Assembly (NCBI RefSeq): GCF_015207255.1
Contig: NZ_JADEXG010000045.1
Coordinates: 1 to 45,345 of the forward strand
DNA: 45,345 nt
Reading direction: 5' to 3'
From: Vasconcelosia minhoensis LEGE 07310
Lineage (GTDB): Bacteria > Cyanobacteriota > Cyanobacteriia > Phormidesmidales > Phormidesmidaceae
The notes below the pieces were generated by a model. It ran no database searches. It saw only the letters and a program-made list of their open reading frames with translations, and was not told the origin of the DNA. Both the position numbers and the translations under genes were made by a program. Position 1 is the stretch's first letter. The number at the start of each line of letters is the position of its first letter. Of the stretch, positions 8,639 to 17,075 are shown piece by piece.

Positions 8639-10546
8639 ATGTCTAACCTACCCAGCCTATCCAGGTTTCATCCAGATTTTGAGTCGCTGGCCCAGCTGTC
8701 GCGGGATCTGCTCTGGGTCTTTGACGCCGCTGGCCGCTGCCGCTGGGTGAGCCCGTCGGTGCAGGCTATCCTGGGCTACCCGCCCGCCGACTGCCTAGAG
8801 CGACCGCTGACGCAGTGGGTTCATCCTGAAGATGTCGCGGCCAGCCAGCAGCAGCTGGAAATCGCGCTGACCCAAGGGCGCAGCGTGAGCTTTGAGAACC
8901 GCTGTCGCTGCCGAGAGGGGCGTTGGCAAACGCTGATGTGGACGATATCACCCGTCCATCAAGAAGAGTGCCATTGGCTGTACTGCCTGGCCCAGCCGTT
9001 GCTCTCTGCGCCAGCCGACCGAGCGCAGGTAGAAGCGGCCCAGACCGATATCTCGATGTACGTCAGCGCGATTCACAATATTCCGGTCGGCATTTACATT
9101 TGGCGGCTGGACGACTTAGCAGACGTGCGCAGCTTTCGACTGATAGCCACGAACCGAGCCGCGACACAGGCCACCGGCGTGGCGATGGAGGGCCTGCTCA
9201 ATCGCGCTATGGCTGAGACGTTTCCCAAGCTGTTTGAGACCGACATTCCTCTGGCCTATGCTGACGTCGTCAGGACCGGTACCAGACGCAACCTGGGCGA
9301 AATGACCTATGCCGATCAGCGGGTTCAGCCCAGTATCTTTGCCGTTCAAGCGTTTCCCCTGCCGAATCAGTGCGTTGGGGTCGCCTTTGAGAACATTACT
9401 GACCGCAAGCGGGATGAGCAGCTGCGACGGCAGGGTGAGGAACAGCTGCGGATTATCTTTCAGGAGGCCGGGGTTGGAATGGCCCGAGTTGCGATTAGCG
9501 GTCGCTGGATCCAGGTCAATCAGAAGCTCTGTCAGCTGTTAGGCTATCAGGACACAGAGCTGTGTCAGCTGACCTTTGACCACATTATCCATCCTGACGA
9601 CCATGCCCTCGATCAGGCTTACTACCAGCAGCTGCTAGCGCAGCCAAACGGCCTGACCCAAGAAAAACGCTGCCTGCGTAAGGACGGCTCGACCGTCTGG
9701 GTAGAGCTGACGGGCTCGCTGGTGAAGGATGACCAGGGGCAGCCCGGCTATTTCATTGCCGTTATCTCTGATGTGACCCAGCGCAAGCAGTCTGAGCTCA
9801 AGCTGCAACGGCAAAAAGACGAGCTGATGCAGATCAACCGCCGACTGGCCCACACGACTGCCACGCTGGAGCGGCGCAATCAGGAGCTAGATCAGTTCGC
9901 CTACGTCGCCTCCCACGACCTGAAGGCTCCCCTGCGCGCGATCGCAAACCTGGCTGCCTGGATCGAAGAAGACCTGACTGACACCCTACCGGCGGAGAAT
10001 AAGCGCCAGCTCGACCTGCTGCAGGGCCGCATTCATCGGATGGAAGGGCTGATCGACGGGCTGCTGCGCTACTCCCGGGTCGGGCGCGAGCGGCAGCCGG
10101 TTGAAACGGTCCCGGTCGCGGCGCTGCTGGCCGAGGTGATTGACTCGCTCGCTCCGCCGGCTGGTGTAACCGTAGCAATAGTGACGCCAATGCCCACGCT
10201 ACAGACCCAGCGGCTACCGCTGCGGCAGGTGTTTGCCAACCTGATCAGCAATGCCATCAAGCATCGCGATCGCCCTGAGGGGCGGGTGCAGATTGCCGCA
10301 GTGGAGCAGGATGACTGGTATGAGTTCTCGGTCACCGATGATGGTCCGGGCATTGCGGCAGCCTACCACAGCAAAATTTTCACCATTTTCCAGACGCTGA
10401 TCGCCCGCGATAAGTCTGACCATACGGGCATTGGGCTCTCAATTGTCAAGAAAAGCGTAGAGGCTGAGGGGGGAGAAATTACGGTCGAGTCCGCGGAGGG
10501 TGAAGGGGCCACCTTTCGATTTACCTGGCCAAAGCAGTCAGCTTAA
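8639..10546 (+). CDS. PAS-rich sensor histidine kinase
   Basis: A cytoplasmic sensor kinase of about 635 residues. A first PAS domain lies at residues 15-125, a second PAS-like region at about 140-260 and a third PAS/PAC at about 265-385 (FIAVISDVTQRKQSE). A short coiled coil leads to HisKA with the phospho-His in YVASHDLKAPLRAI, then HATPase (NAIKHRDRP as N box, DDGPGIAA, GIGLSIVKK). This HisKA type is common in phytochrome-class and PAS kinases of cyanobacteria, but no GAF/PHY domains are present, so the ligand is unknown. A TTG at 8621 would add six residues; ATG 8639 is preferred. It is divergent from a NarL regulator and followed 334 bp later by an Rcp1-like receiver. Confidence 0.9.
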   Translation: MSNLPSLSRFHPDFESLAQLSRDLLWVFDAAGRCRWVSPSVQAILGYPPADCLERPLTQWVHPEDVAASQQQLEIALTQGRSVSFENRCRCREGRWQTLMWTISPVHQEECHWLYCLAQPLLSAPADRAQVEAAQTDISMYVSAIHNIPVGIYIWRLDDLADVRSFRLIATNRAATQATGVAMEGLLNRAMAETFPKLFETDIPLAYADVVRTGTRRNLGEMTYADQRVQPSIFAVQAFPLPNQCVGVAFENITDRKRDEQLRRQGEEQLRIIFQEAGVGMARVAISGRWIQVNQKLCQLLGYQDTELCQLTFDHIIHPDDHALDQAYYQQLLAQPNGLTQEKRCLRKDGSTVWVELTGSLVKDDQGQPGYFIAVISDVTQRKQSELKLQRQKDELMQINRRLAHTTATLERRNQELDQFAYVASHDLKAPLRAIANLAAWIEEDLTDTLPAENKRQLDLLQGRIHRMEGLIDGLLRYSRVGRERQPVETVPVAALLAEVIDSLAPPAGVTVAIVTPMPTLQTQRLPLRQVFANLISNAIKHRDRPEGRVQIAAVEQDDWYEFSVTDDGPGIAAAYHSKIFTIFQTLIARDKSDHTGIGLSIVKKSVEAEGGEITVESAEGEGATFRFTWPKQSA

Positions 10547-10880
10547 GCGAGATAAAGTGAAAGGCCGCTGCCATGAGTTTGTAATTACGAATTTTTTTCA
10601 ATAAGTTCTCTCCAAGGGTAGAGGTTTGCTATCAGGACAGTTCTGCCTAGCAGATGATTGGGGTATCGCAGCAGTTGAGCTACTATCTTAATACTTGATA
10701 TAAGTGTTGCTGCTTTGATCGGGCCCAGCTTGGCAGCAGCAATTTTTAACTCCCAAAGCTGCTCCATGGCAGCGCTAAGCCGACTGATACCGTTTTCTTG
10801 CTCTGCGCCACCCACTGAGGGGTAAATGCACAGGAGAAAATTGGTTTGAGCCCCGGTGAATAAATGAGGAATTCAGAACA
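10547..10880. other. Non-coding gap between kinase and Rcp1-like receiver
   Basis: 334 bp with no gene I recognise. A 76-codon minus-strand reading frame (10585-10815, GTG start) has no family likeness or clear ribosome site and I treat it as chance. The stretch probably carries the promoter for the receiver gene at 10881. Confidence 0.45.
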
Positions 10881-11312
10881 ATGGCTGAGAAGTTGATAAA
10901 CGTTTTGCTGGTTGACGATGACGAAGTCGATGTGATGAATGTAGAGCGGGCGTTTCGGAAAAATCGAATTCAGAACCCGCTGTATGTTGCTGGCAATGGG
11001 CTAGAAGCGCTGACCATGCTACGAGGATACGGCGGTAACCCGCCAGCCGTTCCTAATCAGCGTCGGCTGATCCTCCTCGATCTGAACATGCCCAAGATGA
11101 ACGGGATCGAATTCCTTAAGGCGCTGCGTCAGGATCCGGAACTACAGACAATCCCAGTGATTGTATTAACAACGTCCGATCAAGAGCAGGACAGAATCAA
11201 AGCTTACAATTTCAATGTTGCCGGATATATTCTCAAGCCGGTGACCTTTGCTAAGTTTGCCGATGTCGTATCGGCTTTGAACCAGTATTGGACGCTCTGT
11301 GAAATGCTTTAG
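10881..11312 (+). CDS. Single-domain response regulator, Rcp1-like
   Basis: A stand-alone receiver of 143 residues. It has the DDDEVD pocket typical of Rcp1-class regulators, phospho-acceptor Asp in LILLDLNMPKMNG, a Thr switch in IVLTTSD and Lys in YILKPV. The long loop before the phosphorylation strand (GGNPPAVPNQRR) is also typical of this class, which pairs with phytochrome-like kinases. With no output domain it likely acts by protein contact or phosphotransfer. The receiver-kinase hybrid starts 23 bp downstream, so the two are probably co-transcribed. Confidence 0.92.
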   Translation: MAEKLINVLLVDDDEVDVMNVERAFRKNRIQNPLYVAGNGLEALTMLRGYGGNPPAVPNQRRLILLDLNMPKMNGIEFLKALRQDPELQTIPVIVLTTSDQEQDRIKAYNFNVAGYILKPVTFAKFADVVSALNQYWTLCEML

Positions 11313-11334
11313 AGCTCCATCTGACTGATAATTT

Positions 11335-12624
11335 ATGGATGATTCTTTAGCGCTCCTGATCATAGACGACGATGAAGTTGATCGGATGGCGGTTCATCGA
11401 GTCTTAGACAAAACCGAGCTGACCTTTTCGCTAGCTGAAGCCACTAGCGCTGAGGTCGCTTTAGAGCTAACCCTAGATCAGTTTGACTGTATTCTTTTGG
11501 ACTATCGCCTGCCTGACCAGGATGGGCTAGCGCTGGTCAAGCGGCTGCGCGATACCGGCAGCAAAGTGCCGCTGATCGTCCTGACCGGCCACGGGGATGA
11601 GCAAATTGCCGTCGAGCTGATGAAGGCTGGGGCCTCGGACTATCTTTCCAAATCCAAACTGTCGCCCGAGATCTTGCAGCACATGGTGCTCAATGCCATT
11701 CTGGTTTATCGGGCCGACCAGCTGGTGCACCGGGCCGACCAGCGAGTGGCCCTAGCGAATCAGCGGCTGCGGGAAAACAATGAGCTGCTGAAGCGTCAAA
11801 ACCGAGAGCTAGAGCAGCAGCGGCAGCAGATCCAGCGGCAAAACCTCCAGCTGATTGAGGTCTCGCGCCTCAAAACAGAATTCTTGGCAACCATGTCCCA
11901 CGAATTGAGAACGCCGTTAAATGCAATTATTGGGTTTTCGCAAATTTTGATGCGGCAGACCAAGGGACAGCTCAGCGACTACCAGCAAGATATGGTCGGT
12001 CGGATACTCATGAATGGCAAAAATCTGCTAGCCCTAATCAACGATGTTCTCGACCTATCCAAGATTGAGGCGGGTCGGCTAGACCTGAAACTGGAAGCGT
12101 TTAACCTCGAACAGCTGATTGCAGCAACCGTTAAGGAGCTGCAGACCCTAGCGGATCAGAAAAAGCTGGCTTTAGAAGTCAAGATTCGGCTCCAGGATCC
12201 GACCGTGCTCAACGACGCCCGGCGGCTGCGCCAGGTATTGACCAATCTGCTCTCTAACGCGATTAAGTTTACCGATCAGGGGTCTGTTTACATTAAAGCA
12301 GAGGATATTTCTCCAGACCGGATTGTAATTTGGGTTAAAGATACCGGCGTAGGAATTGCCCCTGAGCACCTCAGCGCTATCTTCGATGCTTTTCACCAAG
12401 CCGATCAGACGGTGACTCGCCGGCATGGAGGAACAGGCTTAGGGCTGTCAATTACTGACTTGCTGCTGAAGATGATGCAGGGCACTATCCGCGTTAGTAG
12501 CAAAGTCAACCAAGGAACGACCTTTCGGGTAGAGCTACCGCGGCGGGTGACGGTTGAGCCCAATCCAGTGGAGGAGGAAGGTCTCGCGAGCCCAGCTGAG
12601 CCGGTCAGGCCTGCCGTAATTTGA
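11335..12624 (+). CDS. Receiver-histidine kinase hybrid (REC-HisKA-HATPase)
   Basis: 429 residues. The N-terminal receiver (about 5-120; IDDDEVD, phospho-Asp in ILLDYRLPD) has SKSK where most receivers have a KP motif. A Gln/Arg-rich coiled coil follows (about 130-175), then HisKA with the phospho-His in TMSHELRTPLNAI and HATPase with LLSNAIKFTD and GTGLGLSI. A kinase led by a receiver is expected to be controlled by phosphotransfer from an upstream kinase, probably through the neighbouring Rcp1-like protein or the PAS kinase (inference). No membrane segment. Confidence 0.92.
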   Translation: MDDSLALLIIDDDEVDRMAVHRVLDKTELTFSLAEATSAEVALELTLDQFDCILLDYRLPDQDGLALVKRLRDTGSKVPLIVLTGHGDEQIAVELMKAGASDYLSKSKLSPEILQHMVLNAILVYRADQLVHRADQRVALANQRLRENNELLKRQNRELEQQRQQIQRQNLQLIEVSRLKTEFLATMSHELRTPLNAIIGFSQILMRQTKGQLSDYQQDMVGRILMNGKNLLALINDVLDLSKIEAGRLDLKLEAFNLEQLIAATVKELQTLADQKKLALEVKIRLQDPTVLNDARRLRQVLTNLLSNAIKFTDQGSVYIKAEDISPDRIVIWVKDTGVGIAPEHLSAIFDAFHQADQTVTRRHGGTGLGLSITDLLLKMMQGTIRVSSKVNQGTTFRVELPRRVTVEPNPVEEEGLASPAEPVRPAVI

Positions 12625-12803
12625 GGCCCTGCCGTAATTTGGGGGATAGTGGCGGCTATGTCCTTCGGCAGACGATTTTAACCGTCTCTCTTAACTACAG
12701 TCGTTGCAGGCAGTCCCGCTCAGCTGTAGGAATCATTTTTTTGAAAACTGCTTTTTTTACTCAACTTTAGCAATTCCTGTAGAAATGTGTCCCTTTGTTA
12801 GAA

Positions 12804-13982
12804 ATGATTGCTGACCGGTCTATCCAAAAATTTAATATTCTTGCCGTTGACGATGCACCAGATAATTTATTTTTGCTCGAGTCAATTTTGGATGATCATG
12901 ATGGGTACCAGCTGAACTGCGTCGAGAACGGCAGAGAAGCGCTGAGTAAAATTCACCAGTCGCCTCCGGATCTGGTTTTGCTCGACGTGATGATGCCTGA
13001 GCTAGACGGCTATGAAGTCACCCGCCGCGTCCGGCAGGATCAGTCCCTACCCTACATTCCGATTCTGCTGATTACGGCCCATGACGAGTCCAGCGTCGTC
13101 GAGGGGCTCGATGCTGGCGCCGACGACTTTATCCGTAAGCCCGTAGAGGTGAACGAGCTGCTGGCGCGGGTGCGATCGCTGCTGCGGCTAAAGCGCAGTA
13201 TCGACGAGCGCGAAAATATGATGCGGCAGCGGGATGATTTTGTCGCTCGGCTCACCCACGACCTGCGAACGCCGCTGGTGGCGGCCAACCGGGTGCTCCA
13301 GCTTTGCCTGCAAGGGGTATTTGGTAAGGTCCCAGATGAAATGCAGGAGGTGCTAGGCAACGTCATCACCAATAACCAAAACCTCCTACAGATGGCCAAT
13401 ACGCTACTCGAAGTCTACCGCCACGAAGCCGGGCAGAAGTCGCTGTCAATGTCCAGGCTTTCGCTCTATGAGGTCGCCCAGGAGGTCGTTCAAGAGCTAA
13501 AGGCTCTGGCTAGTGAGAAGGGGCTAGCGCTGACTTTGGTCGTAGCGGGTAAAGACGATAGCCAACTGAGCGACGAAGACCAGGCGAAGCTGGCTAAGAC
13601 CTACCAGATGCAGGGCGATCGGCTGGAGCTGAGGCGGCTGACGACCAACCTAGTGGGCAACGCAATCAAGTTTACTGATCAGGGCCATATTACCGTTCGG
13701 TTGAGCACCGAGAGCCCGCTGCGGACAGCGATCGAGAACCCGTTTGAGGTCGCCAGCCGCTGGCTGCGGCTAGAAGTCGAAGATACGGGGCCGGGTATCT
13801 CTCAAGAAGACATCGCTGAAATTTTTGGCTGGTTTCGCCAGGGCGATCACATGCGCGCCGGCAGCGGGCTGGGGCTACATCTTTCCCGCCGGATTGCCGA
13901 AATGCACAAAGGCAACCTGAATGCGACGTCGCAGCAGGGGGAGGGGAGCACCTTCACCCTACGGCTACCGGTTTTGCGCTAA
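12804..13982 (+). CDS. Receiver-histidine kinase hybrid with HDLRTPL HisKA
   Basis: About 392 residues: a receiver (about 10-130; VDDAPDN, phospho-Asp in LLDVMMPELDG, Lys in FIRKPV), a HisKA domain with LTHDLRTPLVAANR and a HATPase domain (GNAIKFTDQ, EDTGPGIS, GSGLGLHLSRRIAEMH). The His-Asp HisKA variant and the short HATPase resemble a cyanobacterial group of receiver-kinases. ATG 12804 puts the receiver close to the start; a TTG nine bases earlier also fits. It lies 170 bp after the previous hybrid, so it may be a separate unit. The sensed signal is unknown. Confidence 0.9.
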   Translation: MIADRSIQKFNILAVDDAPDNLFLLESILDDHDGYQLNCVENGREALSKIHQSPPDLVLLDVMMPELDGYEVTRRVRQDQSLPYIPILLITAHDESSVVEGLDAGADDFIRKPVEVNELLARVRSLLRLKRSIDERENMMRQRDDFVARLTHDLRTPLVAANRVLQLCLQGVFGKVPDEMQEVLGNVITNNQNLLQMANTLLEVYRHEAGQKSLSMSRLSLYEVAQEVVQELKALASEKGLALTLVVAGKDDSQLSDEDQAKLAKTYQMQGDRLELRRLTTNLVGNAIKFTDQGHITVRLSTESPLRTAIENPFEVASRWLRLEVEDTGPGISQEDIAEIFGWFRQGDHMRAGSGLGLHLSRRIAEMHKGNLNATSQQGEGSTFTLRLPVLR

Positions 13983-14009
13983 TGCCTTTTCGCCAAGGAG
14001 GGGCACCTC

Positions 14010-15362
14010 ATGGGTCACTTAAACGCTGATTTTGACTATGACCTACTGGTGCTGGGTGCCGGCTCAGGGGGACTGGCAGCAGCCCAGCGAGCCGTTCAGA
14101 TGGGCGCCAAAGTCGCGATCGCAGAGCGCGATGCCGTTGGCGGCACCTGCGTCAACCGCGGCTGCATTCCTAAAAAGCTGATGGTCTACGCTGCCAACTT
14201 TGTCCACCAGCAGCAAACGGCAGCGGCCTACGGCTGGGTCAATCCCAAGGGCCTGTTGGACTGGCCTAACCTTAGGCAGCTGCTGCAAACGCGCGTGGAG
14301 CAGCTGCAAAAAGCCCAGGCGGAAAAACTTAAGAAAGCCGGAATTGACCTGCTGCGAGCTGACGCAACCTTCATTGACGCGCATCGGGTTGCTCTGGGAG
14401 AGCAAATTGTTTCCGCTGCCAAGCTGATTATCGCGGTAGGTTCACAGCCGATCCTACCTGACCTACCGGGCATCGAGCAGGCCCTGACCTCACGCCAGAT
14501 GTTTTCCCTAGAGGCGCTACCCCGGCGGCTCATGATTGTCGGTGGCGGCTATATCGGCGCTGAGTTTGGCCATATCTGCCATGCCCTGGGCAGCGAGGTG
14601 ACCCTAGCCGATAGCTCAGAGGCGATTCTCCCCGGCTTTGACTTTGACCTGCGGCAGCGGCTCCAGCAGCACCTCCAGCAGCAGGGCATTCAGATATTGA
14701 CTGAGACCCCACTGAAGGGCATCCAGTCAGAGCGCGGCGGCTATCGGGTTCAGGTATCGGGCCGTGAGCCGTTGGTCGCCGATGCCGTCCTCTGCGCGGT
14801 GGGACGCAAGCCGGCTTTAGACGGACTCGACTTGGACGCGGCGGGGGTTGAGACAGCGGCAGGCGCGATCGCGGTCGGCACTCACTATCAGACTTCTCAG
14901 CCCCATATCTGTGCGGTCGGGGACTGTATCGACCGACTGCCGCTGACGCCGGTAGCCAAAGCCGAAGGTCGGGCCGCAGCCGATTGGCTATTCGACCAGC
15001 TCCCCCACCCGGTGGACTACGACTGGGTCCCTTCCGCCGTTTTCACCTATCCCCAGGCCGCGGCCATCGGCCTGACCGAAAGCGCCGCTCGCCAGCAGCG
15101 GGACGATATTCGCTGCAGCTATGCCCGCTTTCAGCCGCTGCACTACAGCCCGCTAGAGTCTAGCTTTGAGGCGCTGATTAAGGTCGTCGTTGACCAAACG
15201 ACAGAGCGCGTCGTCGGCGTCCATATCGTCGCCCCTCGCGCCGCCGAAATGGTGCAAATGCTGGCCCCGGCGCTCCGTCAGGGGCTGACCCAGGCCGAGC
15301 TCAGCCATCCGATTGGGATTCATCCCACACTGGGCGAAGAGCTGTTCAATATCTCCACTTAG
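14010..15362 (+). CDS. gor: Glutathione-disulfide reductase
   Basis: A flavoprotein that reduces GSSG with a pyridine nucleotide, keeping glutathione reduced. It has the FAD motif LGAGSGGLAAA at the N terminus, the redox disulfide GGTCVNRGCIPKK (about residues 44-56), a second dinucleotide site VGGGYIGAEFG (about 175) and the C-terminal HPIGIHPTLGEE with the catalytic His-Glu pair. The 450-residue length is normal. A strong AAGGAGG site (13995-14001) sits eight bases before the ATG. It fits the later glutathionyl-hydroquinone reductase gene as part of a redox-defence group. Confidence 0.95.
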   Translation: MGHLNADFDYDLLVLGAGSGGLAAAQRAVQMGAKVAIAERDAVGGTCVNRGCIPKKLMVYAANFVHQQQTAAAYGWVNPKGLLDWPNLRQLLQTRVEQLQKAQAEKLKKAGIDLLRADATFIDAHRVALGEQIVSAAKLIIAVGSQPILPDLPGIEQALTSRQMFSLEALPRRLMIVGGGYIGAEFGHICHALGSEVTLADSSEAILPGFDFDLRQRLQQHLQQQGIQILTETPLKGIQSERGGYRVQVSGREPLVADAVLCAVGRKPALDGLDLDAAGVETAAGAIAVGTHYQTSQPHICAVGDCIDRLPLTPVAKAEGRAAADWLFDQLPHPVDYDWVPSAVFTYPQAAAIGLTESAARQQRDDIRCSYARFQPLHYSPLESSFEALIKVVVDQTTERVVGVHIVAPRAAEMVQMLAPALRQGLTQAELSHPIGIHPTLGEELFNIST

Positions 15363-15385
15363 CTCTCTGCTTCCACAACAGCCTC

Positions 15386-15769
15386 ATGACTGATACTAGC
15401 CAGCCCTTTGTCTACGCCCCTGCCCCCCTCCAGCGCTACTTTGAGGCGTTTAACAGCGGCCAGTTTCAAACCGCTGCGACCCTTTTTTCTCCGCAGGGAG
15501 AGCTCTGTCCACCCTTTGAATCGGCGATCGTTGGTCCAGAGCAGATCGCCGACTATTTGCAGCGGGAAGCTAAAGAAATGCAGGCGTTGCCGCAGCTGTG
15601 GGAGCCGGAGCAGCCGGAGCAGCCGCATACGGTACGAGGTACCGTGCAGACGACGGTGTTTAAGGTGAACGTAGCCTGGCTGTTTTGGCTGAATGCGGAA
15701 GGCCAGATCGATCGCCTGCAGATTCGCCTGCTCGCCGCGCTGCAAGAGCTGCTCAATCTACGCCAATAA
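15386..15769 (+). CDS. NTF2-like / ketosteroid-isomerase-family protein
   Basis: A 127-residue protein of the NTF2-like fold, judged by the opening YAPAPLQRYFEAFNSG, the GELCPPFESAIVGPEQI turn and the alternating strands at the end. In cyanobacteria such stand-alone proteins resemble the carotenoid-binding C-terminal domain of OCP in fold, but nothing here proves carotenoid binding. It follows glutathione reductase by 23 bp on the same strand and is probably co-transcribed. Function unknown. Confidence 0.75.
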   Translation: MTDTSQPFVYAPAPLQRYFEAFNSGQFQTAATLFSPQGELCPPFESAIVGPEQIADYLQREAKEMQALPQLWEPEQPEQPHTVRGTVQTTVFKVNVAWLFWLNAEGQIDRLQIRLLAALQELLNLRQ

Positions 15770-15784
15770 GCTCCTAACTGGACG

Positions 15785-15836
15785 CCGACCAGGACTTTTT
15801 TTGAGATTTCTCTTTCTTTGGAAAGAGTCCGGTCGG
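15785..15836. terminator. Long imperfect stem-loop after the NTF2-like gene
   Basis: CCGACCaGGAC at 15785-15795 pairs with GTCCGGTCGG at 15827-15836, with one bulged base and a T/A-rich loop. It sits 16 bp after the stop of the NTF2-like gene. There is no T tract after the stem on the plus strand, so it may be a terminator or an RNA-stabilising hairpin. Confidence 0.45.
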
Positions 15837-16033
15837 GCTGAGTTGCCTAACAATGTAAAGCAAATGTATTGATTTTCATTTAAGCGGTTTAATTTAAGCG
15901 AACTTCATAATCGGTTTAAGCCTCTGCCCCTCCAAGACCGCCCCCTTCCAGCCGGTCAGTCTAGCGCTAGAGCAGCCAGCATTTCTCTCATCTTTTCTCA
16001 AGATTATCCTTTCCTCGCAATAGCGTAGTAGTT

Positions 16034-16990
16034 ATGGCATCCGCATCCGCTTCCACCGATCTGGTCAGAACCTATCTCAAGGAAATTGGCCGAGTTCCCC
16101 TACTGACCCACGAGCAGGAGATCGTCTACGGTAAGTCAACCCAGGCGATGATGCAGCTGCAAACGCTGCAAGCAGACCTCGCGGGCCAGCTCGACCGCGC
16201 GCCTAGCCTCAATGAATGGGCCACAGCTGCCGGTCTTTCAACAGCTGATCTGCAGGCGACCTTAGATCGGGGCGAACAGGCCAAAAGTAAGATGATCGAG
16301 GCCAATCTGAGGCTAGTTGTCTCGATTGCGAAAAAATACATCAAGCGCAACGTCGAGCTGCTAGACCTAATTCAGGAAGGTACCCTGGGGCTAAACCGGG
16401 GCGTCGAAAAATTCGACCCGGCTAAGGGCTATCGCTTTTCGACCTATGCTTACTGGTGGATCCGTCAGGCAATTACCCGGGCCATTGCGGAGAAGAGCCG
16501 CACCGTGCGCCTGCCGATTCATATTAATGAGAAGCTGAACAAAATTAAGAAAGTGCAGCGTCAGCTCTCCCAGCAGCTGGCCCGCTCTGCCACAATGTCA
16601 GAAATTGCTGCCGAACTCGACCTGACGGCTGAGCAGGTGCGCGAATATCTGCTCCAGGCCAGACAGCCCCTGTCGCTGGATCTGCGCTTGGGAGACAACC
16701 AGGACACCGAGCTGGGCGACCTGCTCGAAGACGATAAGCCTTCACCCGATGACTATGCCGTCAGCAATGCCCTGCGAGATGACCTCAATTTGATGATGGA
16801 CGATCTGACTCCTCAGCAGCGCGAGGTGATTTCCCTGCGCTATGGGCTAACCGACGGTAAGCGCCTGACGCTGGCTAAGATTGGGGCTCGTCTCAGCATT
16901 AGTCGTGAGCGCGTCCGCCAGATTGAGCGCGAGGCTTTACGTCGGATGCGTCAGCAGCGCGGAGCCGTCCGAGATTACTTAACGGTCTGA
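16034..16990 (+). CDS. Group 2 RNA polymerase sigma factor (sigma-70 family)
   Basis: A non-essential primary-like sigma factor of 318 residues. Region 1.2 is DLVRTYLKEIGRVPLL. Region 2 includes NLRLVVSIAKKYIKR and YAYWWIRQAITRAIA, which melt and read the -10 element. Region 3 follows, then region 4 LTPQQREVISLRYGL with the helix-turn-helix ISRERVRQIEREALRRM for the -35 element. The long region 1.1 of the principal sigma is missing, as in cyanobacterial SigB/C/D/E. I cannot tell which of these it is. Such factors act in light, heat, salt or nitrogen stress; the next 13 kb are stress genes. The ATG at 16034 lacks a strong ribosome site. Confidence 0.92.
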   Translation: MASASASTDLVRTYLKEIGRVPLLTHEQEIVYGKSTQAMMQLQTLQADLAGQLDRAPSLNEWATAAGLSTADLQATLDRGEQAKSKMIEANLRLVVSIAKKYIKRNVELLDLIQEGTLGLNRGVEKFDPAKGYRFSTYAYWWIRQAITRAIAEKSRTVRLPIHINEKLNKIKKVQRQLSQQLARSATMSEIAAELDLTAEQVREYLLQARQPLSLDLRLGDNQDTELGDLLEDDKPSPDDYAVSNALRDDLNLMMDDLTPQQREVISLRYGLTDGKRLTLAKIGARLSISRERVRQIEREALRRMRQQRGAVRDYLTV

Positions 16991-17017
16991 GTTTAGCTGA
17001 AATTTCGATATTCGATA

Positions 17018-17053
17018 ATAGAAGCCGGACGGGTCAACTCGTCCGGCTTCTAT
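17018..17053. terminator. Bidirectional terminator between convergent genes
   Basis: A 14-bp perfect stem (AGAAGCCGGACG and its complement, extended by AT pairs) with an 8-base loop lies between the convergent sigma factor and the baeRF-type gene. T-rich sequence follows on the plus strand but no long T run. Confidence 0.8.
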
Positions 17054-17075
17054 ATGGCTCTTTTCCAGTTTATTT

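Noticed and set aside
10585-10815. 76-codon minus-strand reading frame
   Set aside because: GTG start, no ribosome site, no family likeness; better explained as chance in a promoter region.
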